NCBI GenBank assembly: GCA_016787705.1
Contig: JAEUTP010000010.1
Span: 62,001-126,000 of the forward strand
Length of the DNA stretch: 64,000 bases
Direction: 5' to 3'
Source of the DNA: Bacteroidia bacterium
GTDB taxonomy: Bacteria > Bacteroidota > Bacteroidia > B-17B0 > Aurantibacillaceae
In this document: in pieces, positions 37,189-45,480 of the stretch
How positions within the stretch are numbered: the stretch's first letter is position 1
Layout: every line of letters starts with the position of its first letter
Notes under the pieces: model-generated
Told to the model about the DNA's origin: nothing
Database searches by the model: none
What the model saw: only the letters and a program-made list of their open reading frames with translations
Position numbers and translations under genes: made by a program

Positions 37189-37610
37189 TGCTGTATAAAG
37201 ATTTTAAATATGTAACACCCATACAGCTTCGTTTTAAAGATATAGACAGGCTAGACCATGTGAACAATGCCTGTTATCTCACTTTTTTTGAATTAGGCCG
37301 TGTAAACTATTTTAATGAAGTCTTAAACAGAAATATAAACTGGAACGAGCGCGGCTTTGTAACAGCAAGAACAGAGATAGATCATATTGCGCCGCTTTAT
37401 CTTTTAGATGAAGTATATTGCTTTACAAAAGTAGCGGCCATTGGCACAAAAAGCATTACCATACACGATTGCGTTGCAAAAAAAGTGAATGATCAGTTTA
37501 TTGAATGCGCCAATGGTGTAGGCATTTTAGTAGCAATGAATTACCTTAAAAAAGAAAGTATTGAGCTGCCTGTAAAATGGCGCGAATTATTTGAGGCTTT
37601 TGAAAAATAA
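37188..37610 (+). CDS. Acyl-CoA thioesterase (4HBT hot-dog fold, YbgC-like)
   Basis: 140 aa, one hot-dog domain. RFKDIDRLDHVNNACYLTFFELGRVNYF contains the catalytic aspartate region typical of the 4-hydroxybenzoyl-CoA thioesterase family. It hydrolyses acyl-CoA or acyl-ACP thioesters; the substrate is unknown. It is translationally coupled to the polyprenyl synthetase and ends flush against the convergent T9SS gene (stop codons adjacent at 37610/37611). Confidence 0.88.
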   Translation: MLYKDFKYVTPIQLRFKDIDRLDHVNNACYLTFFELGRVNYFNEVLNRNINWNERGFVTARTEIDHIAPLYLLDEVYCFTKVAAIGTKSITIHDCVAKKVNDQFIECANGVGILVAMNYLKKESIELPVKWRELFEAFEK

Positions 37611-38549
37611 TTACCTTGCAACTACAAATCGTTTTGAAGAATTTCCAGAATTACTTTTAACCTTCAAATTATAAACCCCTTCAGGTAAATTACTTGTATT
37701 TATTAATGCTACTCTATCCTCTAAAATAATTTCATCATTAGCAATTACCTGACCAAGATTATTTAAGATTTGATATATGATTGATTTATTATCTTGATTA
37801 TCTGAAACTAAATTCAAAATATCAGTTGACGGGTTTGGATATACTTGTATTTTTGCCTCGTTTAAATATTCATTAATAGCTGTGGGGATATAAAAATAAT
37901 TGCAATTACCTGTATACCTTTTATAATTTACTATTTGGTTGTCACTATAACATCTTAAGGGTCCACCCCTTTCAGAATCAACATAAGTAGGGCAAACATC
38001 TTCGGATCCGAAAAAATAATTACTTAAACATCCTATTCTTTCGTAAATAGTATCATTTAGTGTGTTAGGCATGGGAAAAGTATACATGTATTGAGTGATA
38101 GAAACTTTAAACCACTTTAAATTAACACCTTGAATTATTTTATGTCCTGTATCGGTTACCAGTACTCGTGATTTAGAGCAGTTAGCAGATGATTTATTTG
38201 GCAAGCTCCATTTACTTCCAATCACTGCATTAAAATTAAAAAGCGTATCAAAATTATTAGAATTTAGATCTAACCAATAAACAATATTATTATTAAAATG
38301 CGTGTAAATATTTGTGGAGGCTGTATTAACAGCGTTATTCATTACCGAATAGTATTCAGTAAAATAGTTTATCTGCTGACAAGTTACATTATTCAGTGTA
38401 ACTGTATTTGTAAACGAATGCTTAACGTAAGCGCTACCCACAACATAGTATCGCGTGTAATGCCACTCTGCATTTGGAGAACACCAGTTCTGTGCATTTA
38501 TTACGCTGGAATAAAGAACAATAAGCAAAACTTTAATTATATTTTTCAT
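37611..38549 (-). CDS. Secreted protein with type A T9SS sorting domain
   Basis: 312 aa. Signal peptide MKNIIKVLLIVLYSSVINAQ. The body (about 21-225) has no family I recognise; it is rich in aromatic and Asn residues and contains six or more cysteines. The last 75 residues are a type A C-terminal sorting domain: QVYPNPSTDILNL, LNNLGQVI, NTSNLPEGVYNLKV and a final SSKRFVVAR. Last gene (17-nt gap) of the YfiR-TPR-SpoIIE-PQQ operon, so it may be the effector exported by that system. Confidence 0.85.
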   Translation of the reverse strand: MKNIIKVLLIVLYSSVINAQNWCSPNAEWHYTRYYVVGSAYVKHSFTNTVTLNNVTCQQINYFTEYYSVMNNAVNTASTNIYTHFNNNIVYWLDLNSNNFDTLFNFNAVIGSKWSLPNKSSANCSKSRVLVTDTGHKIIQGVNLKWFKVSITQYMYTFPMPNTLNDTIYERIGCLSNYFFGSEDVCPTYVDSERGGPLRCYSDNQIVNYKRYTGNCNYFYIPTAINEYLNEAKIQVYPNPSTDILNLVSDNQDNKSIIYQILNNLGQVIANDEIILEDRVALINTSNLPEGVYNLKVKSNSGNSSKRFVVAR

Positions 38550-38566
38550 GAAAGAGGTTATTTAAC

Positions 38567-40096
38567 TTATAACTCATCCAAATCTAAAATGCTCATCTCT
38601 TTTCCTCCAAAAAAATAGATCTTGTTTTTCATGATGATACTTTGCTCGGCAAGATCAAGCGTGGCTAATAATTCAAAATTCTTATTGATAACATATGTTT
38701 TTTTAAAATTATATATCACCGTTTTATCTTTATATACTTTATCCATTTTAAATAATTCGGTAAAATGATATTCATATTGCACATCTACTTTATCTACCCC
38801 ATACACTTTATTACTTTCGGTTTTAAAATACACCACATTATCGTTAATAAAATTCAATGGCACATAATAACCTTCTTTCTCAACAAAATATTCATCACCA
38901 TTAATAAATTCAACAAATCTTCCATATTTGTGATCATCTAACGGAATAATGCTTTCAAACGATTCTTCGTTGGCATTGGTTTGAAAAATACCCTTTTTAT
39001 CGGCCAGTAAATACGAATGTTTTTGTTGCAAAAAATCGATCAGATTTTCAGAAGAAGTGTATTTGCTTTTGGTATTTACTTTTCCTGTTGCAGCATCAAT
39101 ATTGGTTACAAAAGGTTTACCGTATAATACATAATTATCTTTAAACTGGCTTAACCCTAAATTAATTAATGTAACAGCAGAACCACTTTTTGTTAAGATC
39201 ATTTTTGATACTGGCAAATCTTTCAGATCCAACTCCCATTTTAACTCACCATTAGTTGTTACAGCAATTAATTTTTCTTTTCCTGCAAAATAAATTATAT
39301 CACCATCAATTAAAATGTTTGATCCTAAATGCGTGAGTAAATTATCTTCTTTAGTTGTTTTAAACGACTTATTTATTTTTTGAACATTTTCTTTATGTAC
39401 AACCGAATACACTAATGATTTTTGATTTTTTTCGGCAGTAACCATGGCGTGCGACCACATTAAGCCGCTGTGTATATTTATTGCATGTAAACCGTTAGCA
39501 GCAATTATAATAACCGAATCGTTTAAATACTTAACATCCATCCAATCTTCTTTATGAGACAGGTTGGCCTTCCAATACACAGTGCCATTTAGTAAACTTA
39601 CACAACTTAATTCATCGGCATTTTTTGCATTACCGTACATCAAACCCGAACTATTAGCAACAATCGGGTAAACTATCCTGTCGCTAAAATCATACACTTC
39701 AAAACCATGTTTTTTATCGTAACGGCTTGTTTTTGTTTCGTTAGAAAACAATAAAAAATCGCCGGAAAGATTTAATTCAAAACGTAAACTCTCGTATAAC
39801 CAGTTAATCGAATCCGTTGAACAATTTAAACCTGCAATAAAACCTTTATTCACATATAATCTGCCCGAAGGATCTTTTTTTCGCGTAGAAAATATTAATT
39901 GATTGGAAGATGTATCAGATTGATAATCGTATAATGGAGCGCTTAAGCTATAAGTTTTTGCAGTAATGGTTTTTATACTTGTTGCAGAGATGCCTATCTC
40001 TTTTGTATAATCTTTATAATAATTCATTTGGGTTTGTGAAAGCCCATTAAAAGCCAAAACAAATAGCACAACACTAAAAATAAAAGAGTATCTCAT
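38567..40096 (-). CDS. Secreted PQQ-like beta-propeller protein
   Basis: 509 aa, signal peptide MRYSFIFSVVLFVLAFNGLSQ. Several blade motifs of the PQQ/BamB type are visible (LLNGTVYWKANLSH, AVTTNGELKWELDL, NIDAATGKVNTKSKY, GLHAINIHSGLMWSHAM). No lipobox is seen, so it is unlikely to be BamB itself. It probably folds as a seven- or eight-bladed periplasmic or surface propeller mediating protein contacts. Fourth gene of the operon; 14 nt after the SpoIIE phosphatase and 17 nt before the T9SS cargo gene. Confidence 0.7.
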   Translation of the reverse strand: MRYSFIFSVVLFVLAFNGLSQTQMNYYKDYTKEIGISATSIKTITAKTYSLSAPLYDYQSDTSSNQLIFSTRKKDPSGRLYVNKGFIAGLNCSTDSINWLYESLRFELNLSGDFLLFSNETKTSRYDKKHGFEVYDFSDRIVYPIVANSSGLMYGNAKNADELSCVSLLNGTVYWKANLSHKEDWMDVKYLNDSVIIIAANGLHAINIHSGLMWSHAMVTAEKNQKSLVYSVVHKENVQKINKSFKTTKEDNLLTHLGSNILIDGDIIYFAGKEKLIAVTTNGELKWELDLKDLPVSKMILTKSGSAVTLINLGLSQFKDNYVLYGKPFVTNIDAATGKVNTKSKYTSSENLIDFLQQKHSYLLADKKGIFQTNANEESFESIIPLDDHKYGRFVEFINGDEYFVEKEGYYVPLNFINDNVVYFKTESNKVYGVDKVDVQYEYHFTELFKMDKVYKDKTVIYNFKKTYVINKNFELLATLDLAEQSIIMKNKIYFFGGKEMSILDLDEL

Positions 40097-40110
40097 AAAA
40101 ATATTTTAAA

Positions 40111-41892
40111 TTAAACTTTAACGCCAATAACCAATACATCATCCACTTGCTCCAAATCGCCCTGCCAACCCGAAAGTGTTTTATCAAGATGTTCGAATTG
40201 TTCTTTTATAGACATTGCCGAAACCTGTATCAATAATTTTCTAAAGCTGCCTACCATAAATTTTTTTCCTTTTGGTCCGCCAAACTGATCGGCATAACCA
40301 TCACTGAAAAGATATAACTGGTCGTTTTTTTGCAATTGTATGGTTGTGTTGGCAAAATCTTCTTTTTCTCCAATAAACGCGCCAATCGGAAACTTATTGG
40401 CATCGTGTTGTATCAATTCACCATTTCTTACAATGTATAACGGATTGTAGGCTGCAGCATATTGCAATTCTAAAGTATCGTAATTGATACAACACAAGGT
40501 AATATCCATTCCGTCTTTTGATTGTGTACCTTTGTTACTTACATGCAATGTATTAATCACCCCTTCTCTTAATTTATTTAAGATCTCTGACGGCTTAATA
40601 ATGTTTGTATTGCTGATAATGTCTTTTAAAATATTATGACCAACCAAACTCATAAATGCACCAGGCACCCCATGACCTGTACAATCTACGGCAGCAAAAT
40701 AAGTAAGGTTGTTCTTTCTTTCTATCCAGTAAAAATCGCCACTTACAATATCTTTAGGCTTAAACAACACAAATGAATTTGGAAGTATTTTATTGATAAT
40801 AGTATCCGGTGGTAAAATGGCTTCCTGTATTCGTTTAGCGTAATGAATACTATCTGTAACCTGTTTGTAAAGGATCTCTAACTCTTCGTTCTTATTTTCG
40901 ATCTCTGATTTTTGACGTACCACTTCTTCGGTACGCTCCATTACTTTGCGCTCTAAGCTCCTTTCATTCTCAGCAAGGTCATCACGCATTTTTAATAAGG
41001 CATGGCCTAAAGTATCATCTTTACTTAATGGTTTGTAATTAGCGTCAAATTTCCCGGCACCGGTTTCTTTTGCAAATGTTGTTGTTTGTTCCATCGATTG
41101 AATAAGTTCATTCAATGCAATGCCCATCTCTCCTATTTCATCACCCCGGGTTTGAATACGTTCTTTTGGCAGGATACCTAAACCCATAGACAGTAACATT
41201 TTCTTTAGTACCTGTATTGGTTTTGTAATAGAGCGAGTGGTGTATAAGGCAATTAATAATCCGCCAATTACAAGTGTAATACCTAATAACTGCACAAAAC
41301 CTTTTAAGAATTTAAAGGAGTCAAACATCTCATCTTTTACTTTCTCTGCGGCTTCTTGTTTAAAAGCGATCAATGAATTAAGGTTACGATAAATGGTTTT
41401 AATGTTTACCTCCGAATCTTCATAAGGTAAACGTGCCATCATATAAATATTTGGATCTTCGTAGGCTTCGGCAGAATTTAACTGCTCAATTATTTCGTTC
41501 TGATAAATTTTAAATAAGGTTTCAACCCTGCCAAAAATTACTTTTAGTTGCGTTTTCTCATCGTTTGTCCATGTACTTGATAAAGCCAATAACAGCTTTT
41601 TCTTTTCAGGATATTCTACCCGGATAATATTTTTTAATTCATCTCTAAACTCAATATCATTAAAGCTTTTATTGTAAAACCATTTTGAAACGTTGGTATG
41701 TGAGCGCTGCAATAAAAGATTTAATTCTTTTAATTCGGCAACACTTGGCGTTACCTGGCCTACCACTATTTCGGTTTGGCGTTTGCTATCGTTTAGGGTA
41801 ACAACAGTTAAAATAAATGCTATCATCGTTAAAACAATGAACGAGCCAAACCCTAAGCCAATCTTTCTTCCTATTGTGAATCTAATTGCCAT
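40111..41892 (-). CDS. Membrane HAMP-domain SpoIIE/PP2C serine phosphatase
   Basis: 593 aa. TM1 (about 12-33), a helical extracytoplasmic sensor (about 34-195, four-helix-bundle MCP type), TM2 (about 198-218), HAMP (about 220-275), a coiled coil (about 300-350, ERSLERKVMERTEEVVRQK), and a C-terminal SpoIIE phosphatase (about 365-592). The metal-binding acidic residues are present in SGDFYWIE, AVDCTGHGVPGAFMS, LFSDGYADQ and QVDDVLVIGV. Such enzymes dephosphorylate STAS anti-sigma-factor antagonists in partner switching. Overlaps the upstream TPR gene by one base (TAATG) and is the apparent output of the YfiR operon, in place of the diguanylate cyclase YfiN. Confidence 0.9.
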   Translation of the reverse strand: MAIRFTIGRKIGLGFGSFIVLTMIAFILTVVTLNDSKRQTEIVVGQVTPSVAELKELNLLLQRSHTNVSKWFYNKSFNDIEFRDELKNIIRVEYPEKKKLLLALSSTWTNDEKTQLKVIFGRVETLFKIYQNEIIEQLNSAEAYEDPNIYMMARLPYEDSEVNIKTIYRNLNSLIAFKQEAAEKVKDEMFDSFKFLKGFVQLLGITLVIGGLLIALYTTRSITKPIQVLKKMLLSMGLGILPKERIQTRGDEIGEMGIALNELIQSMEQTTTFAKETGAGKFDANYKPLSKDDTLGHALLKMRDDLAENERSLERKVMERTEEVVRQKSEIENKNEELEILYKQVTDSIHYAKRIQEAILPPDTIINKILPNSFVLFKPKDIVSGDFYWIERKNNLTYFAAVDCTGHGVPGAFMSLVGHNILKDIISNTNIIKPSEILNKLREGVINTLHVSNKGTQSKDGMDITLCCINYDTLELQYAAAYNPLYIVRNGELIQHDANKFPIGAFIGEKEDFANTTIQLQKNDQLYLFSDGYADQFGGPKGKKFMVGSFRKLLIQVSAMSIKEQFEHLDKTLSGWQGDLEQVDDVLVIGVKV

Positions 41893-42794
41893 TAGTCTAG
41901 TTTGATGTTTAACTCTTTACATTTCTTTTTAAAGTCTTCTTCTTTCGCTTTTTCGTTCAGCATTTTATAAATACTGTGAAGCGCTTCAACTGCTTTTACG
42001 TTTTTATTATCAACTTTATAAACCTTAATAATAAATTGCTCGGCCTGTTTGGCAAGCTTGATAATGTTTTCCTGCACAATATCAATTTGATTAAAGCTTG
42101 CGCCGTAATCCAGCTCTTTACCAAGATTTACTGCCTGGTTGTAGTACATAATACCCAAATTAATATTTGCTGAAGGGTTCTCCGGTTGCATATCCAACAC
42201 TTTTAAAAGTGCAATTTTTGCCGTTTCCTGTGCTTCTGTATTTTTATTGTTCTTATTAAAGATATCCGAATATAAACTTCCAACTGCTAAATAATATTCA
42301 ACATCCCTTGCAGTAAAATTTGTTCCGGGCTCTGCAATTATAAAATTTTCTTTAAACCGGTTGTAAGCAATTACACTACGTTTGTAATTTATTGAATCCA
42401 TTAACAATGTTTTAGAAAGATTAAAATAACCTGCGGATAAATTCGATAATAGTTTTTTGTTGTTGGTAGCAAATGTTTCATCAGGTTTTAAAGTATTTGA
42501 TCGTTTTAATGAAAAAATAATAGTATCACGTAAAGCAGAATTTAATTTTTGTTTATCAGTGCGTTTGTATATCTCAAAATAAATATAAGCGCGGGTAGTC
42601 CAGCTTACAAAATCGCCTTTTGTTTCAGAATGAAGAATAACGCTGTCAATAGCCAGCATAGCCTGGTCTACATTCTTTTCCTGCAGTAATTGTTGGGCTC
42701 GGTTAAGCTTATCATTCTGCGCAAAACCATTTACCATGCATAGCATTAACATGCTATAGGTAAAGATTTTTATTATGTTGCGCCATTTGCTCAT
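41892..42794 (-). CDS. Periplasmic TPR protein of YfiR-SpoIIE operon
   Basis: 300 aa, signal peptide around MLMLCMVNGFAQ. The remainder is alpha-helical with TPR-like units (for example NRAQQLLQEKNVDQAMLAID, PENPSANINLGIMYYNQAV and KNVKAVEALHSIYKMLNEK). It probably acts as a protein-binding adapter in the periplasm. Located 16 nt after yfiR and coupled to the SpoIIE phosphatase gene, which suggests it bridges YfiR and the phosphatase sensor domain. Confidence 0.7.
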   Translation of the reverse strand: MSKWRNIIKIFTYSMLMLCMVNGFAQNDKLNRAQQLLQEKNVDQAMLAIDSVILHSETKGDFVSWTTRAYIYFEIYKRTDKQKLNSALRDTIIFSLKRSNTLKPDETFATNNKKLLSNLSAGYFNLSKTLLMDSINYKRSVIAYNRFKENFIIAEPGTNFTARDVEYYLAVGSLYSDIFNKNNKNTEAQETAKIALLKVLDMQPENPSANINLGIMYYNQAVNLGKELDYGASFNQIDIVQENIIKLAKQAEQFIIKVYKVDNKNVKAVEALHSIYKMLNEKAKEEDFKKKCKELNIKLD

Positions 42795-42810
42795 TTTAAT
42801 CTGTTTTATA

Positions 42811-43392
42811 TTACTCTACATTAATTGCAAGTGCTTTAAAATCATCATTCGTTTTTAATCCCGCTTTTACGGCGTTAGTTTTATTATATTCAAATTTTAA
42901 TTTGTTTTCTACGATCACAAAGTTGATACTCGATCCTGTTTTGCAGGCATTAGGACTTTCAGCTACTACTAGTGTGCCTTTTGATTTACTTTTAGAAGAA
43001 ACATCGGCAATTGCTTTTGAAACATCGGGTAATAAATAAATTATTTGCGCTTGTATGGCTGCATCAAATGCAAAAGAATTTTTTATCTCAATATCCTGGT
43101 TGCCTACTTTCTTTTTACCCGAAAGTGTTTTTAACTCGGTTATAAGGTTATCGTTCTTTCCAACAACATATATCACAAAATTGCCGGTCTTTTTTTTGTC
43201 TGACCATTCAAAGTAACGTGTAAAGTTGTAAAGAAAAACTGCTTTGATCTTAGCATTGGTATCATAGTTAGAGGGTTGTTGAAATCTTAACGAAATCAAA
43301 CAAAAAATAAAGATCCAGTATTTGAAACTTTTAGCCAGTTTTTTTAAAAATTTATCTAATTTACAAATATAATGCTTGGTTTTTAATAGCAT
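42811..43392 (-). CDS. YfiR-family periplasmic regulator (DUF4154)
   Basis: 193 aa. A long N-terminal region ends in a signal-like segment (KYWIFIFCLISLRFQ). The mature part has the YfiR pattern: AVFLYNFTRYFEWSD, GNFVIYVVGKNDN, KKVGNQDIEIKN, IIYLLPDV, GTLVVAESPN and SSINFVIVENKLKFEYN. In Pseudomonas YfiR represses the cyclase YfiN; here its operon partner is a SpoIIE phosphatase. The start at 43392 leaves only 36 nt to the divergent sigma gene, so a later start, or promoters lying inside the coding regions, are possible. Confidence 0.85.
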   Translation of the reverse strand: MLLKTKHYICKLDKFLKKLAKSFKYWIFIFCLISLRFQQPSNYDTNAKIKAVFLYNFTRYFEWSDKKKTGNFVIYVVGKNDNLITELKTLSGKKKVGNQDIEIKNSFAFDAAIQAQIIYLLPDVSKAIADVSSKSKSKGTLVVAESPNACKTGSSINFVIVENKLKFEYNKTNAVKAGLKTNDDFKALAINVE

Positions 43393-43428
43393 TTAATGTT
43401 ATTTTAATAATTTAGCACTAAAATCGTA

Positions 43429-44025
43429 TTGCCTTTGAGCAGCAACAGTAAATACAGCAGTTACTCTGATAACGACCTAATTAACACTTTTTTAGAAAAA
43501 GATGATAATAATATGGTTGGCATACTGTATGAGCGTTATGGCCATTTGGTGCTGGGTTTATGCATAAAATACCTTAAAAACAAAGATGAGGCGCAAGATG
43601 CGGTAATTCAAATATTTACAGGCTTATTAAAGGACCTTAAAAAGCATAAAATCGAGTTTTTTAAAAGCTGGTTATATGTTTATAGCAAGAATTTTTGCCT
43701 TATGGAACTGCGTAAAAGACAGAGCACTCTTAAGAAAGAGCTTGAATTGAAAGAAAATGTGCACCTGGTTATGGATTTTTCAAATCCTGAGCATCTCAAT
43801 GAAAAAGAGAAGCAAATTACCATAATGGAAAAGGCCCTCGAATTACTAAATACTGAACAAAAAAAATGTATAGACCTTTTTTATCTTAAGAATAAATCTT
43901 ATGTCGAGATAGTGGATATTACAGGCTATACAGCCAACGAAGTAAAAAGCCACATACAGAACGGCAAAAGAAATTTGAAAATAAAAATGGAAACACTTAT
44001 TAATGAAGAACCAGGAACAGAATAA
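43429..44025 (+). CDS. ECF-type RNA polymerase sigma factor
   Basis: 198 aa from TTG 43429 (TTG 43435 is an alternative; an in-frame TAA at 43408 and no ATG before residue 28 force a non-ATG start). Region 2 is at about 25-95 (LYERYGHLVLGLCIKYLKNKDEAQDAVIQIF) and region 4 at about 135-190 (LNTEQKKCIDLFYLKNKSYVEIVDITGY, NEVKSHIQNGKRNLK). It directs polymerase to envelope-stress or surface genes, by family analogy. It overlaps the downstream anti-sigma-like gene by 23 nt and is divergent from the YfiR operon. Confidence 0.9.
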   Translation: MPLSSNSKYSSYSDNDLINTFLEKDDNNMVGILYERYGHLVLGLCIKYLKNKDEAQDAVIQIFTGLLKDLKKHKIEFFKSWLYVYSKNFCLMELRKRQSTLKKELELKENVHLVMDFSNPEHLNEKEKQITIMEKALELLNTEQKKCIDLFYLKNKSYVEIVDITGYTANEVKSHIQNGKRNLKIKMETLINEEPGTE

Positions 44026-45376
44026 TAATTTAGATCAACTTTTTAATAAAGCAAAAGCTGATAAACAAAGTTTGGATGACTTTGAGAAGGATGCTTTTGC
44101 CGGTTTTGAAATGCTGGAATCTGAGCAGGAAGCCAAAAACCTTAAAGCAGCTTTAGACACCCGCATTAATAAGGAATTATTTAATAAAGAAGAAAGAAAT
44201 CCAACGATTTATTGGTTTGCTGCTGCGGGCCTGGCGCTTGTTATTGGCTTAACCGTGTTGTTTATTTCGAATACTAATGATGAAATTTCTTCAGGTAGCA
44301 ATATGGCTATTTCAAATCCTGAGCAAAAAGTAGAAGAAAAAATATCTATCGACAGTAAAACAGAATTAAAAGAACAAAACGTAACACCAATTGAAGCCGC
44401 AACAGGTGTGTCTGATGAAGCGCCTGCCAAAGAAATTATTCAAAATAACAATGGCGATGCACTTAAACAGGATGAGCCTGCTAAAATTGTAAAACAGTTG
44501 GAAGCAGAAAAAGAAGGCGTAAAATCACGCATGATAGTTCCGGCAGCAAAAAATGAAATTTCAAAAGACGGATATTTTAAAAATGAAAAAGACGCTAACG
44601 ACCAGGAAGAAAAAAGAAAAGAAAATGTTGCCAGCGGAACAGTTACTAATATTGGTGGCAATAATGATAAAAGCTTAAATAACTTTGATGATCTTGCAAA
44701 GAACGATAAAGCAAAGCAAAAAGAGAGCAGTGATTATAAATACGTTACTTCAACAAAAAAAACCGATCAAAACAAAGTGGTTGAAGATGCAGAAGTAAAT
44801 GTACAAGATGAGTTGGCCTCAACCGAAGGTAAAAAAGGAAAATTGGATGAGAAAAACAAGGATGCAGATCTTGAACAAAGCGTTAAACAACCTGTTGTAG
44901 TTGCAAATAGCAGCACAAACGCAACAGGCAGGGATGCAGGTAAATCAAAACATTACAGGGCAAAAAAAACTGCTGAAAAACAAAGCTCAAATGCGGGGCC
45001 CGGAGATATTGCCTACTCCAGCACACCAAAAAGTACTGCAACACAAGAAGTATCGGGTGAAGTTGTAGCTGCGGTGCCGGCTGAAGCCGAGAATAAACCT
45101 TCAACAACTTGTTTTTATACCGGTGGCGAAAGTGCCATAACAAAAGATTTAAAAGAGAAATTAAAAGCTGAGAATACAGATCAAAAGTTTGATGCTATAC
45201 TTTACGTTAATGAAAAGAAAGTGGTAGAAAAAGTTGAATTTACAAATGCCTATGATCTTACTACAAAACAAAAAGAGGAGGTAACAAAAATTTTAAAATC
45301 ATTAAGCAAATTCAATGTTCCGGCAAGTCAAGGTAAAAAAGAGAATTTTACTTATAAATTGTTGTACAGACCTTAA
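44003..45376 (+). CDS. Anti-sigma-like membrane protein with TonB-C-like tail
   Basis: 457 aa. Cytoplasmic N-terminus of about 75 residues (DQLFNKAKADKQSLDDFEKD), one membrane helix (about 77-97, WFAAAGLALVIGLTVLFIS), a long Lys/Glu/Asp-rich disordered linker (about 100-355), and a compact C-terminal domain (about 360-457). The latter follows the TonB-C pattern: FYTGGESAITKDLKEKLK, AILYVNEKKVVEKVEF, VTKILKSLSKFNVPASQGKK. No zinc anti-sigma motif is seen. The 23-nt overlap with the sigma gene argues that it sequesters that sigma factor; the tail would then sense the periplasm. Both inferences need tests. Confidence 0.65.
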   Translation: MKNQEQNNNLDQLFNKAKADKQSLDDFEKDAFAGFEMLESEQEAKNLKAALDTRINKELFNKEERNPTIYWFAAAGLALVIGLTVLFISNTNDEISSGSNMAISNPEQKVEEKISIDSKTELKEQNVTPIEAATGVSDEAPAKEIIQNNNGDALKQDEPAKIVKQLEAEKEGVKSRMIVPAAKNEISKDGYFKNEKDANDQEEKRKENVASGTVTNIGGNNDKSLNNFDDLAKNDKAKQKESSDYKYVTSTKKTDQNKVVEDAEVNVQDELASTEGKKGKLDEKNKDADLEQSVKQPVVVANSSTNATGRDAGKSKHYRAKKTAEKQSSNAGPGDIAYSSTPKSTATQEVSGEVVAAVPAEAENKPSTTCFYTGGESAITKDLKEKLKAENTDQKFDAILYVNEKKVVEKVEFTNAYDLTTKQKEEVTKILKSLSKFNVPASQGKKENFTYKLLYRP

Positions 45377-45387
45377 CTTGAGGTGAT

Positions 45388-45476
45388 GGAACACATATGA
45401 CACTGATTCAACAGGTTTACACAGATCAAAATCAGTGGTAACCTGCTAAATCCGTTTCATCCGCGTTCAATCACGT
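45388..45476. repeat. Degenerate intergenic repeat (CACTGATTCA...CACAGATCAAAATCAGTG)
   Basis: The 100-bp convergent gap consists of short words related to CACTGATT, ACACAGAT, AATCAGTG and CCGTTTCATCCGCGTTC, the typical make-up of a dispersed Bacteroidota intergenic repeat as I remember it. CACTGATT (45401-45408) pairs with AATCAGTG (45430-45437), and CAGGTT (45412-45417) with AACCTG (45440-45445). It may act as a terminator between convergent genes; no T tract follows. Confidence 0.5.
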
Positions 45477-45480
45477 TAGC

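Noticed and set aside
43429..43512. Possibility that the sigma gene starts at the first ATG (residue 28)
   Set aside because: That would cut into region 2 (the helix before LYERYGHLVLG); a TTG start after the in-frame stop at 43408 is more consistent with the family.
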